Assembly: GCF_009017415.1 (NCBI RefSeq)
Contig: NC_092405.1
Location: forward strand, 62,001-126,000
Direction of reading: 5' to 3'
Length of the DNA: 64,000 nt
From: Aspergillus flavus
Lineage: Eukaryota > Ascomycota > Eurotiomycetes > Eurotiales > Aspergillaceae
The translations under genes and the position numbers were made by a program. This document shows, piece by piece, positions 1-11,424 of this stretch. The notes below the pieces were generated by a model. It saw nothing but the letters and a program-made list of their open reading frames with translations, did not search any database and was not told the origin of the DNA. Each line of letters begins with the position of its first letter. Position 1 is the stretch's first letter.

Positions 1-542
1 GAAGTGCACCACTGATTGTTGGCGCTGTAATTTGAGCATTTCATGGGAGGCTGGCTGGAAATATATGCTGTAGCGAAACAGCTTGACCAGGCCAGACAGA
101 AGATAGTTGGTTCCGCGGAAGGAATTCCGAATGCGACGCTTTATAATATCTAGTGTGACTCTTGATAGACTATGGCCGGTGGCTGATTAATATCGGCAGT
201 AGCACTCCCAGATGGGAGAAGCCAGCTCCGCGGATGTCATTCTCCATGGAATGCTTCATAATCGAGAGGAGGATTTATAATGAGCAATTCCAACTTGACT
301 CTCAATACGTAATGGCAGACGGCTGATAAATATAAATACTACTTCTTGCGCTTTCGTATAGATGAGGTTATCCAGCTCCGCGGAGGCAGAGAACTCCTGA
401 TCCTGCTCGATGGAAATAGAATATAAGTCATTCCCTGATCCTGATATGTAGAAGATTGGAAAGCAGTCACGAAACCTACATTTCAATTCAGAGTCTTTCA
501 CATCGACAACCTTTTACTGCAAGTCACCACCAGTCAACTAAA
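1..542. repeat. Degenerate repeat units upstream of the SDR gene
   Basis: Three copies of the octamer TCCGCGGA lie at 112-119, 227-234 and 377-384. Two longer imperfect units, roughly 127-234 and 262-384, share the pattern TTTATAAT, then a CTTGA-rich stretch, then GGCTGATAAATAT, and end in CCAGCTCCGCGGA. On the minus strand both units translate to similar Ala-Glu-Leu and Ser-Arg/Ile stretches, and an 81-codon minus frame covers 256-501. This could be the remnant of a repeat-containing protein gene continuing beyond the left edge, or noncoding repeats. No intact gene is visible. The right part must also hold the promoter of the gene starting at 543. Confidence 0.45.
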
Positions 543-1988
543 ATGGCATCAATCAAAAAAGAACAGTACGCTATTGCGCCTGGATCCCGCGTTCTAGTCA
601 CAGGTGCCAATGGCTTTATTGGTTCGCACGTTGTCCAGCAACTCTTATCCCTTGGATACGTTGTGCGAGGCACCGTGCGCTCCCAGAAGCCGTGGCTCGA
701 CGAACTTTTCAGATCCAAATACGGTCCCAACAGTTTCGAGTCGGTTGTTATTCCAGACTTGAGTAACTATGACACTTTGAGCAAGGCAATGAGGGATGTT
801 AGCGGTGTAATTCATGTGGTATATACAAAGCCTTTTCTACCTTGGCCCCCACAGCTCTGCCCAGCTAGGAGAAATATGAGCAGCTCTAGATGTTATGATG
901 CTGAACAGATACCTCTAGGCATCGGACGTTTCCTTCAGCCCGAATGCTGACGAGGTTATTCCGAAAGTTGTTTCGGCCACTGAGACTGTTTTAGAAGCCG
1001 CCGCTAGGCAACCTGAAGGATCGATTAAAAGAGTCGTCCTTACTTCATCCGCTTCAGCAGCGGCATTACCACAACCGGGAGTCGAAGGGATCGTGATCAC
1101 TGAAGGTAAGCATTCGCTTTAAGGGCCTCCTATATCGAGGATACCAACCAAACATGGACCGATAGAATGATACCTAATCATTCATACAAGCTTGATGCTA
1201 ATGGTATGACTGTAGACACGTGGAATGAAGCGACGGTGAAGGCTGCTTTTGACGAAGGCACCCCAGCAGATGCCAAGCCATTCACGGTCTACGTTGCTTC
1301 CAAGACAGAAGGCGAGCGAGCGGCGTGGAAGTGGGTTAAGAATAACAAGCCGCCTTTCGTGTTCAACGCCATCTTGCCCTACTACACGGTGAGTGAACGA
1401 ATGGGGCAGGCTTTAATGTCGTCGTACAATTCCTCCAGAGCATATCAATGGAGTCTAAACAAAATCTGAAAAGTTTCCATGCATGATCTTCGCTAATTCA
1501 TAATCGCAATCCAGCTCGGACAAGTGCTTCACCCCGAAATAGCTGGCTCCACCATGAAGTGGGCGGCTAATTTGCTTGACGGTGACACCACGGCTTTCGG
1601 GTTTCCTGGACGTAAGTATCATATTGTCCCCTATTCCTATACGTTTCATGTCGATCCGTTTACCGATATGTGTTCGAAAATAGAATTCGTCGACGTTGCA
1701 GATCTTGCGCGCGTACATGTCGTTGGTCTTCTTCATCCCGAAGTCAAGTCCGAACGTCTGTTTGCTTTCGCCTCGACTTTTACCTGGAAGGAATTCGTCG
1801 GTATTTTACGAAAGCTCCGTCCGGGTCATACAGGAATTCCAGGTCCTCCAGAGAATGAGCTCCGAGATTTGAGTGAGATCGTCCCTGCTCGGAGAGCGAA
1901 GAATTTACTCCAGGCACTTTTCGGAGGGTCTGGTTGGGTTGGATTGGAGGAGTCGATTCGAGCTGGAATTGATAGTCTGGGGTACTAG
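543..1988 (+). CDS. NAD(P)-dependent ketoreductase, dihydroflavonol-4-reductase-like extended SDR
   Basis: Predicted cytosolic oxidoreductase that reduces aldehydes or ketones with NAD(P)H. Five exons fit in phase: 543-818, 919-1105, 1216-1388, 1515-1611 and 1684-1988, giving 345 residues, the usual length for this family. The Rossmann motif VTGANGFIGSHV is at about residues 19-30. The catalytic tyrosine and lysine are in VYVASK (YxxxK), and the family pattern continues with FVDVADLARVHV after intron 4. The ATG at 543 is preferred over the upstream in-frame 456 because the Rossmann strand follows it closely. A saccharopine-dehydrogenase-like gene and an efflux pump follow on the same strand, suggesting but not proving a small metabolic group. 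The substrate cannot be read from sequence. Confidence 0.88.
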
Positions 1989-2403
1989 AGATTATCGAGG
2001 GATCGAAAAACCCAGCAAATTTGGAATCCGTATGCGTCATTAGGTAGCAAGTCATTGTTCTGAATAGCTGTGAGGGCTTAGCATAGAACCTCGCAAATAT
2101 ATCTCAATTCGGCTAGCCTGCAGCCTGAGGGTATAATCTTATTTCTTAGTTAACTAGGGCTTCCGAAGTATAATCGGAGGAATTATCAGGCCGATCCCTC
2201 CGGCTATCCACTCTTAAAATGTACGGATCTATGGACAGTCTATTGATAAACAGTCTCTGGGGATACTTCTTCCCTGCATGTGAGTCAAAATCTGTGCTCA
2301 GCGCCCTTTTATATAGTCATGACCCTGACTGTCCAGACCTTGTCTGCCTTCTATGCTGGCAAAAGACTCAGAACGTAGACGGAGCACTTTAATCCATTCC
2401 ACA
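1989..2403. other. Intergenic, 415 bp
   Basis: Spacer between two genes on the same strand. It must hold the 3' end of the SDR gene and the promoter of the next gene. I see no conserved reading frame or strong repeat. Confidence 0.6.
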
Positions 2404-3861
2404 ATGACTTCCAGACGCCAATATGACTTGATTTTGCTAGGTGCCACCGGGTACACGGGTATGCTCACTACACAGTATATTTTCAAGTCGTTACCGTTGG
2501 ACCTGAAGTGGGCCATCGCCGGAAGAAATAGGGGAAAGCTCGAACAGCTTGCTCAGTCGCTAATGCCAGAGAACAGTTCTATGCAACCACCTGGTCAGTG
2601 AATACCAGATCACTATTCGTCCTTTCGATGGCTAATCATCAAGTAGATATTCTTGTCGTGAATCTGAACGAGAACGAGCTGGACGGCTTGGCGAAGAGGA
2701 CACGACTAGTCATATCGACTGTGGGCCCATTTCTGCTTTATGGGTCGGAGACCTTCGCTGCCTGTGCTCGAAATGGCACGCATTACTTGGACTGGTCAGT
2801 TCTCAGTGGCTAAATCTGCATAGAACATGCTGACAGTCGAGGTATAGCAATGGAGAAATACCCTGGCTGAAAAACATGATCCAACAGTACGATAGAACTG
2901 CAAAAGAAACCGGGAGCATTGTATGTATCCCACGGGCATCAAGACCACATTGAGGCATTGGTTCGTGGCTAATTAGGACCAGATGATTCCGTGTTGTGGC
3001 TTCGACTGTGTGCCATCCGACCTTTCCACTTGGCTTGCTGCCAGCTACATCCGCCGCCATTTCAATGCGCAGACAGGCCGTGTCGATGTTTGTATCCACG
3101 GTGTTCAGGGCTGTATCAGTGGTGGAACGTTGACATCGGTTCTGCAAGCATTTGAGCTCCATTCCCTTCGCCATCTCTACAAAGCTCATGCCCCGTATTC
3201 TCTCTCCCCAAGGCAACCCTCGCCAACTGTGCCCACTAAACCAACTAGTATCTGGACCAAGCTCTTCGGACTACTCTGGATCAAAAGACTAGGTTGGATG
3301 GCATATCAGCCACAAGGACCAGTCGACCGAGCGATTGTTCATAGATCATGGGGCTTGCTAGAATCAACTACTGTTTCATATGGCCAGAACTTCGATTTTC
3401 ACGCATGGTTTAAGATCTGGGGACCCGTGGCGGCGATATTGTGGCATTTTGGAGGACTAATGTTGGCGCCGCTGATCCTCCTACGCCCTATTCGAAAGTT
3501 GCTCCCGAAACTTTGGTATGAACCCGGTGGTGGTGCAGGTCAGAGTGATATTGAGAAAAACTGGTTCGAGTATCGGTGTGTCGCCGAGGCAGACACCCCA
3601 ACTAAGCCGAAGCAAAAGGCCTTGGTTCGTATGCGTTATGAGAGTGATCCCTACATATTTACAGCTGTCGCCTTGGGAGAAGCAGCTCGGATTCTTCTTT
3701 GGCAGAAGGATACATGGGCACACAAGTTTGGTGGCGGGGTGTTGACCTCTGCCACCCTGGGAGATCACTATGTATCTCGGTTGAGAGCTGCCGGGGTGAC
3801 CATGGAAGTTCAAGCCGACGATCCGGTATATAAGGGGAAAGATCCGTTTACCAAGGTTTGA
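2404..3861 (+). CDS. Saccharopine dehydrogenase-like oxidoreductase (trans-acting enoyl reductase type)
   Basis: Four exons join in phase: 2404-2593, 2647-2794, 2848-2920 and 2977-3861, giving 431 residues, close to the roughly 400-430 usual for fungal members. The N-terminal Rossmann loop is LLGATGYTG (residues 11-19). A second hallmark is the segment VISTVGPFLLYGSE, followed by the CGFDCVPSD motif that begins exon 4. The family includes lysine-pathway saccharopine reductases and trans-acting enoyl reductases of lipid or polyketide assembly. This protein resembles the latter, membrane-associated subgroup, with a hydrophobic stretch around LWHFGGLMLAPLILL. It lies 415 bp after the SDR gene on the same strand. 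The function is inferred by family only. Confidence 0.85.
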
Positions 3862-4324
3862 ATTTGCGTTGAAGGAGGTTCGTGGGATACACCCACGCGT
3901 GAGGTTTCCGGCAAGAATTCAATACCTTTCGTTATCTCCATCTCGTTCTTACAGTTAGACCTTCCTAGGTGTCTGCGGCCAAAACAAAACACTGATTATA
4001 CTAATGCATTTGGATCACAATAGGTTTCTCATCTAAGCTCTCCCAGTTTCGTGTGCAACATTGCTTTCTTCGGTAATGACCTTGCGAGTTTCCCATACTA
4101 TGTTATATTAGGGCAGTATTCGGCCCGAAATACATAATGTAGATCCCTGCTTATCTCTCACGTGTAGAGAAATGAATCCCACTGCCTCGGCTGCAGAATT
4201 GCATACTGCATCGTGTATAATAGATTTCCACTCGTCTCTTTCTTCTTTTTACTTGCTCGTGCCAAGGATTTCGTACGGCTACATCTACAGAGATCTTTTT
4301 TTATTAACCACAAAGTGTTGAGAT
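3862..4324. other. Intergenic, 463 bp
   Basis: Promoter region of the DHA2 transporter. No coding signal is visible. The short minus-strand frames here overlap the antisense of the transporter start and are not supported. Confidence 0.6.
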
Positions 4325-6050
4325 ATGCAGCAAAATCAACCACAACGTTCGGCAACCTCGGCACAAACAATTGAGCCACTGAATGTCGAGTCCACCCCTC
4401 CAGATACAGAGCCAAATTACCCAACAGGCACCAAGTTTTGGTTCACCGTAATAGCGCTGTGTGTAATCCTGATTCTCGGGGGCCTGGACGCCAACATTGT
4501 CGCAACAGCTGTCCCGAGCATCACCAACCACTTCCATACTCTCGCCGATGTAGGATGGTACTCCTCTGCATTCCGACTCTGCACCTGTGCATTCCAGTTC
4601 GGGTTTGCAAAGCTGTATACACTCTTCTCTATTAAGATTGTCTTTATGACAAGCAATGTTATATTCCTTGTCGGCTCTGTACTCTGTGCCACAGCGGCTT
4701 CATCGACGATGTTTATTGTAGGGAGAGCAGTGACGGGTCTAGGGTTTGCGGGTGAGCTTGCGGGCTGTTTTGCAGTCCTCGCCCATATTCTCCCGCTTAA
4801 CAGACGTCCAGTATTTGCGGGGTTAATGGCGTGTGTAGAGTCGCTTGCCATCATTGCGGCGCCTATAGTGGGTGGTGCACTAACGCAATCTCTGGGGTGG
4901 CGATGGTGTTTCTGGTATTCTCTCCTCTTCCTAATCATGGCTAAACTGCAGCTAGCTTGATGTTGATATCTGAATAGGATCAACCTTCCTATTGGCACGG
5001 TATCGCTAGCGGTCATGTTCTTCCTCTTCTCAGACCCAAGAAGTCGCCAAGAGGACGACCTCACACTGACTCAGAAGATCAGAGAGCTCGACCTCGTTAG
5101 CAACTGCTTGTTCATTCCCTCCCTCACAGCGCTATTTATCGCACTCTCTTGGGCAGGAACCAAGTATCCCTGGTCCGATGGGAAGGTGATTGGACTATTC
5201 GCTGTATTTGCTGTGCTACTCACTGTCTTTCTCCTCAATCAATACCGACGAGGAGACTCCGCAGCGCTCCCCTTCCGCATTATCAAAAGCCGAAACGTCA
5301 TCGCAGGTTTCATCTTCACTACGTGCACAAATTCAATGACCAATGTCTTGGAGTGGTACTTACCAACATACTATCAAGTTGTTCGATCCCGGGTAAGCTT
5401 CCATCGACAGCTGGCGACGTACACTCACTGACAATGCTCTATGCTGCCAGAGTCCAAGCGAGAGCGGCTACCTGATGATTCCCATTCTTGCCGGAATGAT
5501 GCTCGGGCTCTTGATACAGGGTATCGGTACTACAACCTTCGGTTACTATGCTCCTTTTATGATCTTTGGCTCCGTGTGCATGCCAATTGCCGCCGGCTTG
5601 ATGACAACATACAATCCCCACACATCCCTTGCCCAGATTATCTTCTATTCGGGATTAGCCGGTTTCGGTGGGGGAATTGGCTTCCAAGGCCCCCAGGCAG
5701 CTATCCAAACAACGTTAAGTTCCGCAGATCTCAATCTTGGGATCGGGGTCATCCTGTTCGGGCAGAGCATGGGTCCGGCCGTGTTCATCGCTATTGCACA
5801 GGTTATATTCACGAATCAGTTGTCGTCCACGTTAGAAGATGTTGTACCCGGGCTGACACCTGCCTATATTGCCGAGCGCGGACTTGGCGATATCAAGAAC
5901 ATGGTGCCTATGCCGCGGTGGGATGAGGTCTCGCGTAGTATCGATCGGAGTTTGACTCATACGTGGTACCTTTCTGTCGCGCTGGGTTGCACGACAATTG
6001 TGGGAAGTCTTTTGATTGAATGGCGTTCGGTTAAGCAGAAACAGTCGTGA
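4325..6050 (+). CDS. MFS multidrug efflux transporter, DHA2 (14-TM) family
   Basis: Predicted plasma-membrane drug:H+ antiporter. Exons 4325-4914, 4978-5392 and 5451-6050 join in phase to 534 residues, typical for DHA2. A charged, Pro/Thr-rich N-tail of about 38 residues precedes TM1. Family patterns are visible: LDANIVATAVPSI at the end of TM1, DVGWYSSAFRL, LGWRWCFW leading across intron 1 into INLPIG, and YLPTYYQVVR ahead of intron 2. Hydrophobic helices continue to the C-terminal WYLSVALGC segment. The third gene in a row on +, it could export a product of the two upstream oxidoreductases, but no pathway core gene is present. A decayed paralogue lies at 22066-23616 and lacks both introns. 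Confidence 0.9.
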
Positions 6051-6601
6051 ACTTGGTAGTGCTCAGATATTATAGGTTATGAATAGCCTTTTCCAACCCA
6101 CAGCGGTGGACAAGAAGATCGAATGACCAACCTACACTCCACTCCACAGCTACTCCTGTCAAAGCCGAGCATTCACGCTGACTGTCCCTAACACATCCGA
6201 ATTCACAGAGACATTTGAGGTAACAGCTGGCATGTTGACCGAGGATCAGGGCTTCAATAAAGCTGCGAGTTCTACCAACAAGTAACAGGATGCTGGATTT
6301 CGGCATTTAAGATAGACAGCATAAAAGGATGAACGAGCTCGTGTGAGTAGTAAGATCTGAATAAAGAGATCATTAGAGTCGTTCCAAAAGCAAATGGCTT
6401 CGACCAGGTACTCTTTCCATTCCTCTCGGGAGTACAGCATATGAAATACTTACAAGTAAAGCCAACACCACAAGTCTTGTATATAAAGTACATACCCGTC
6501 CTGATAGCATGCCTAAGGGAAAAGCATATCATACCATCAGCCACTTCAAATAGTCATTATTGCATCAACGAGCCCGTCTTAGAGAGTTGAAATATATTAA
6601 T
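6051..6601. other. Intergenic between convergent genes
   Basis: Shared 3' region of the DHA2 transporter (+) and the GPI protein (-). Short minus-strand frames overlap here but show no recognisable family, and I see no strong repeat. Confidence 0.55.
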
Positions 6602-7872
6602 CTACATGCAAAAGCCGATCCAAGCAGCCCAGAGCCCTAGTAGAGTACCAGCCAACAAGATACCCGGCCTAGACTGACCTGCTGCGATTGACTCTCCACC
6701 ACCCGTCGTCTGTCTCCCTTGACATGCCGTAGCCGTACATTCTCTCGTAGTAGAAGGAGTAGCCGTACTACTCACCACCGCAGTAATAGGGTGCGTCGTC
6801 GACCCAAGCGTCCAGGTGAAGCTACTCCCACTAACAGGGGTCGAGATAACGCCGCCCGTGTTCGTCAACATTCCCGTCCCATTCTTGGGGATGTTTCCCG
6901 GCTCATAAAAGTTCTGTGTACCTCCGGCATCGGCGGCCCCAAACCCTAAGGTCCCAGTGCAATCATATTGCTGCAGGTACGGGGCACAGGCATCCCAGTC
7001 AAGCGAGCCGCGTAAGTACTTACTCCAGTAATCGGCGGTGATAAGGAAGGGTTTTGTGTTAGGACAGGTGTCCCAGATTCTGCGTGCAATGAGACGGATA
7101 TTCGTCAGGCTGTCCAATCCGTAAGTAGTGAGTAAGTTAATCAACACGTACGACGCTACTATGGCACTCATCTCGCAGCACAGACAGGCCTACAAATAGT
7201 CTGTCCTCTCTTCAGCAGCAGATAGTTGGCCTGGTTTGGTCACATTCTTCACGCATGCCTTTGCTTGATTCTCGATTTGGAGCTGTTTCTTAGTGATTTT
7301 TCCCACGTTGCAGACACATCCACTCGGGGCGTTGTCGGGTGCTGGCCAAAAGGGAATCTGGTCCAGGTTAACGTCGGGGCAGGAGTAAACTAACCCGCTG
7401 ACCGACACTCCATATTCGCATGAATATACCTATTACGGGTCATCGATTAATTTCCGATTGCCTTTTCCTAGGTCTGCAATATTGCAAATCGAACTCAAGC
7501 TAAATAAGCACGAAGGGGAGCGCCAACCTCATTCCAGCAGCTCGTTGCAGTACAATCAATTATGTCCTGTGCCTCGGCACATTCACAGGGCCTGTGGCAT
7601 TCATTTTGTAAGGCATTACATTTCTCTCGCATGCACGTATCATCGCCATCGCATACTTTGATGCATGGGTCCTCCGCAACGTAACAGCGCTTACTGACAC
7701 AGTCGATGCGCGATTCACGAGCGCGATGCCTACATGACATGAAGGATTCTGGGTCGACGCAGTTGGATGCATCGCGGTATCTCATGTCAGCTGCTTCGCC
7801 AGTTTCGAGCTGGATTGCCAGCGCGGCAATGATGAAGAGGTATGCGCTCCACATCTTCTTTATGACGCCCAC
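6602..7872 (-). CDS. Secreted Cys-rich GPI-anchored surface protein, function unknown
   Basis: Three segments form one minus-strand gene: 7872-7528, 7429-7194 and 7109-6602, joining in phase to 362 residues. The N-terminus has a signal peptide (MWSAYLFIIAALAI core, cleavage near GEA). A Cys-rich region follows with repeated CxxxC spacings (SCRHRARE, CVSKRC, CIKVCDG, CHRPCEC) and a second Cys block after intron 1. A Ser/Thr-rich linker comes next. The C-terminus is a hydrophobic tail (GILLAGTLLGLWAAWIGF) after a small-residue site, typical of GPI attachment. Intron 1 rests on a weak donor (GTTGGC), so that junction is tentative. I recognise no enzyme domain; a cell-wall or plasma-membrane surface role is inferred. 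Confidence 0.65.
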
Positions 7873-8154
7873 GCCACAGGATATGGCTAGGGATTAACTT
7901 GCTGGGGGCTTGGGCTGTACTTAACTGTCCATTTATTAGGATGACTAGCACTGACCCCGTCTTTTGGACAGGGTATCAGCAACCACGAGTAACTCATCGT
8001 TTTCTTGGCTGTAGGACTTCATAAAGCATTGAGACCCTCAGATTGAGTGGTTTGCCCTGCCAAGACGCCGGCTGTCGACTAAAGGCAACAACGGAGAAAA
8101 ACAGCCGCAATCTCCGTCCAACCTGCTTGGCTTCCTCCAGGGCCGTATTTTTTG

Positions 8155-8180
8155 GGATTGAAACAGGGGGGGTTCAATCC
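8155..8180. repeat. Perfect 8-bp inverted repeat with G-rich loop
   Basis: GGATTGAA at 8155-8162 and its exact reverse complement TTCAATCC at 8173-8180 flank a 10-base loop, ACAGGGGGGG. The role is unknown. It lies about 280 bp upstream of the GPI-protein start on the minus strand. Confidence 0.6.
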
Positions 8181-8967
8181 TAGTTTGTGGTAGTAGAGAC
8201 ATTGTCATTCATTGATAAGTTCAGAGTTTCTGACCAAGTCACTACAGCAACGTCCAAAAGAGGATAAGTACCATGTCTTCCTCCGGTGGTGGGTAGACAT
8301 ACCAACGTCGTAATGCTTGAATAGGCTCAGCCCTACCCGGAGGGGACGTATAACTACATGTTCGAGGCGTCTCGTGGAATTCATATAATGTCGGCAAGGC
8401 AAATATGGCATACGCGCGTGGTGTAATGTTTTGGCCGTGTTGCTTGTAATTCAGGGTGGTATCTGTTATCTACCACTCTGATAAGGGTAGATGTTGCTCC
8501 AAGTAATCCCTGTATTCAATCCGGTTGTGTCCTTTGGTTGTATACTTCGATCTTCTTTCTGCTTGTCTACTTCGCGGTTGCTATTTCTTCTTTTGCAGAG
8601 CATTAGTCATTTATTAAACCCGCCGTCCAGTGGGACTGGCGACTCGGAACAGAATCAAAGACGAATAACTACTACAGCCCTACCAGGGAACGCTGTCTGT
8701 TTGCCCCTATTATAACAGTATTAACCATATTTCAAGACGGGTTAGCTAGGGCGGATATTTGCATCTCGCCCAATGTGTCTTAATCCTAGATAACTAAGAC
8801 AGTGTGATTACTACATTATATATATTTGGTGTGGGAGTACTAACCTACCGGGAACAGTTCTGATCGACAGCTGATGGAGAAGCTGTATAAAGAGAGCTAC
8901 TTCCATGATCAGTAGCTGTTTGTACTTCCCATAAATGAATGACAGTTCTGCATAGAACAATAGCTCA

Positions 8968-8991
8968 CTCTCTCTCTCTCTCTCTCTCTCT
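8968..8991. repeat. (CT)12 microsatellite
   Basis: Uninterrupted CT dinucleotide run about 420 bp upstream of the PEX11-like start. Pyrimidine tracts are common in fungal promoters. Confidence 0.9.
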
Positions 8992-9408
8992 GTTATGACC
9001 TGAGCAGGACGCTAGTCCGCAAGCGGAAAGACCAGGAGACGGCCCGAACTTTTCTCCCTTTCCGGTTCGTTTTCTCCATACGTTCCCCACGACTTTGACA
9101 CTTCTCTCGCTTACTTAGTGGAAACGGAATACTTCTACTATTTTACCTATTGACACCCACATGGCGAATGCATAAATTATCAAAGATGTTGAGAAATAAT
9201 GTGAATTAGGCAGGTCCTCGCGTTGTTATGAGAACCTCGGTGGGTCCAGCCAATCAAGGTGATCTAAACCAGATCTTCGGAACGTCGGAAACTCGGAAAA
9301 GTCCAGTCCTTACTTTCAACTTGCCGATATAAGTTATGGCTCTGTTATTCCTTCGCGGCTGCCCGAGGCTGGCTCGCCGTCTTAACATTTGACATATAAG
9401 TCCATAAT

Positions 9409-10464
9409 ATGTCGGATCCCGAACGCCAGCAAGATGGATGCCTTGACGTCTCCCTGGACACAGGTGGAACAACACATTCCACCAATACAGATCCACATTG
9501 TGTGGGGAATTGTCAACTTTGGTCAATAGCTGCCGGATTGAGGTCGACGGATGTTACGATGCACAAAATAAACAGGTATGTATCGTTTATAATCATGTCT
9601 TACAGATCTCGGAGTTAATGGTCGACTGCCAACGACAGTCTCATCTCTAGCTCAATAGGTCAGGACGCCGCTCTCGGCTCCGTTGAATATCTATCGCACG
9701 CCTTACATTACTTTCTCCTTTCGAGAATCTGGAGAAAAATCAAGGCTCGCCTACATGCTCTGCTGAGAGTGATGCAGAGACATAGAACTACTCCATGCCA
9801 CGGTCAATCCACACATACGCAAATCAAGACGCCTGCATGGTCACCGCTACTGTCACTTTCATCTTTGATGTTCGACACTCGTTGCACTCTACGTCTATTG
9901 GGATTGTTCTCGATATGGACCTGGGGCTCTGAAACCGCAAAGGCTCCACCGGCGGATCGAATTGTCCGAGAACTAACACGACTCCAGTTGGTGGCGACCA
10001 CAGTGTACCAATTTTTAGAGAATGTCGCTTTTCTCATGACAAAAAACGTTTTACCGGAGAAGCTATGGAAGCGATTCGATAGTGAGAAGCTGTATGCTTG
10101 GAGTCTTCTTTCCCTGTGTGTGCATATGATGCTCCAGTTAGGTAAGCTTTGGCGGGAGAGTGTGCTTAGAAAGAGGGCCGACCAGAAGGCAGTGGCATCC
10201 ACCAATGGTAAGATAAAGATGATTGACAAGGAGGTGGAAAGTGCGAGTGAGGCCGACGACAATGATACGGAAACATCCGCGCGGCGAGAGGAAGTCCATG
10301 CCGCGAGGAAGAGCTTGGTGTCAAGCGTGACTTGGGGAGCATTATGTGCGCACTGGGGGATGCCTGCTGGGATTGGGATTCCCGAACCCTTCATAGGGGC
10401 GTTGAGCTTTGTTGCAGATGCTTGGGAGCTCAGGGATACATGGATTTCAATTGAAGTTCCATAA
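9409..10464 (+). CDS. PEX11-family peroxisomal membrane proliferation protein
   Basis: Two exons, 9409-9575 and 9639-10464, join in phase across a 63-bp intron (CAG/GTATGT donor) to 330 residues. PEX11 proteins shape and divide peroxisomes. After a polar N-tail, exon 2 opens with a PEX11-like amphipathic segment (QDAALGSVEYLSHALHYFL). It continues with LRLLGLFSIWTW, a helix ending YQFLENVAFL, and a C-terminal block running GMPAGIGIPEPFIG, ALSFVADAW. The middle is a charged low-complexity insert (ESASEADDNDTETSARREE) that separates the N- and C-terminal membrane parts, as in the PEX11C branch. A methionine-start frame beginning near 9772 would miss the first 121 residues. The branch assignment is from memory of the family and is less certain than the family itself. 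Confidence 0.75.
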
Positions 10465-10777
10465 ATTCGATGTCCCAGTGGCTTCGGTGCTGGGTCATTT
10501 TGAGGGCACCACGTACTCTTGGATGGCCTCGCTCACATTGTACGTGATATACATATCCAACAACCTTTTTCGTCTTCCGACCATTCTTCTGCCTTCTCCA
10601 TGTCGCAAAGCAAGTCCGTAACCAGAGATATGGATCGGGTCTCATGACCTCACCGTCTTAAGTTGCCAATGACGTATCACTTTCCCATATTCTCCCGTTC
10701 AACAAAACTTCTGCATTTCAATCAACACTCTTTCGCTGGTGGACTTCTACAAAAGCCACACTTGCGGCATTGCAATC
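10465..10777. other. Intergenic, 313 bp
   Basis: Spacer between the PEX11-like gene and the next gene. No coding or repeat signal is visible. Confidence 0.5.
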
Positions 10778-11424
10778 ATGACATTGAGAGTTCTTGCCAT
10801 CTCTCTGCACCTCCAACCATGGTTTGGCGAGAGTTATGCCCCGCTTCTCAAGGCCCTCGCGTCAAAAGCGGACTTTCAGCGAGCCGAAAACCCAACTCGG
10901 CCATTGAGCTTTTGGCACAACGTCCAGAACCGTCGGCCATCCTCGTCACGGACGAAGTGTTGACCCTCCCGGAGAACAGGGCGGTCTGGAAAGCAGTTCT
11001 AGAGTATGTCCGTCGCGGGGGCACGGCCGTGATCATGGGCCACTTTCCTTCGTTCGTTCGACCGAACCACCTGAAACCATTTTTCTCCCAGGCAGGTCTC
11101 AACTGGGAATCTGGATCCTACCAGAGAACAACCCTGGCATTAAACCCAGCCGCGGTTAGTGTCGCCAATGCCGAGAAGCTGCCACAAAGATACAGTCAGA
11201 AGGCTGTGTTCGTGAAGAACGTCGCACCAGGTGATATGTGGTACAAAACTGATGATGACTCGGTGGTTCAGTCGATGGTCTTCCCGGCAACGAAGGTGAA
11301 CATAGCTGGAGAGACAGCCGTGGCGCTGGCCAAAGTCGGTACGGGAAAGCTAGGATATGTCGGCGACGTGAATGCAGAGGAAGGTTCGAATGCGGTGGTT
11401 CTTGCAATGTGTGGATTGCTGTAG
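10778..11424 (+). pseudogene. Conserved fungal protein of unknown function, frameshifted near 10886-10890
   Basis: Reading from ATG 10778 gives a plausible start, MTLRVLAISLHLQPWF, up to ADFQRAE at about 10887. From about 10890 the coherent frame is one base different: AIELLAQRP, then AILVTDEVLTLPENRAVW, RRGGTAVIMGHFPSFV, and a C-terminus with LGYVGDVNAEEGS. The break lies in an A-run (GAAAACCC); one extra A would join the frames. I recall this architecture (about 215 residues, glutamine-amidotransferase-like fold, no known function) as an intact single frame in fungi, but cannot check it. Either the gene is freshly broken or the base is a sequencing error. A continuous frame from 10663 exists but reads the N-terminal part in what looks like the wrong phase. 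Confidence 0.6.

Larger units (their letters stand above)
7873..9408. other. Gene-free stretch, 1.5 kb
   Basis: No supported gene. It contains a hairpin at 8155-8180 and a CT dinucleotide tract at 8968-8991, listed separately. It must include the promoters of the GPI protein (left) and the PEX11-like gene (right). Confidence 0.6.

Noticed and set aside
8150..8190. GGTTCAATCC resembling a tRNA T-arm
   Set aside because: No acceptor, D or anticodon stems surround it. The sequence is one arm of a simple hairpin.
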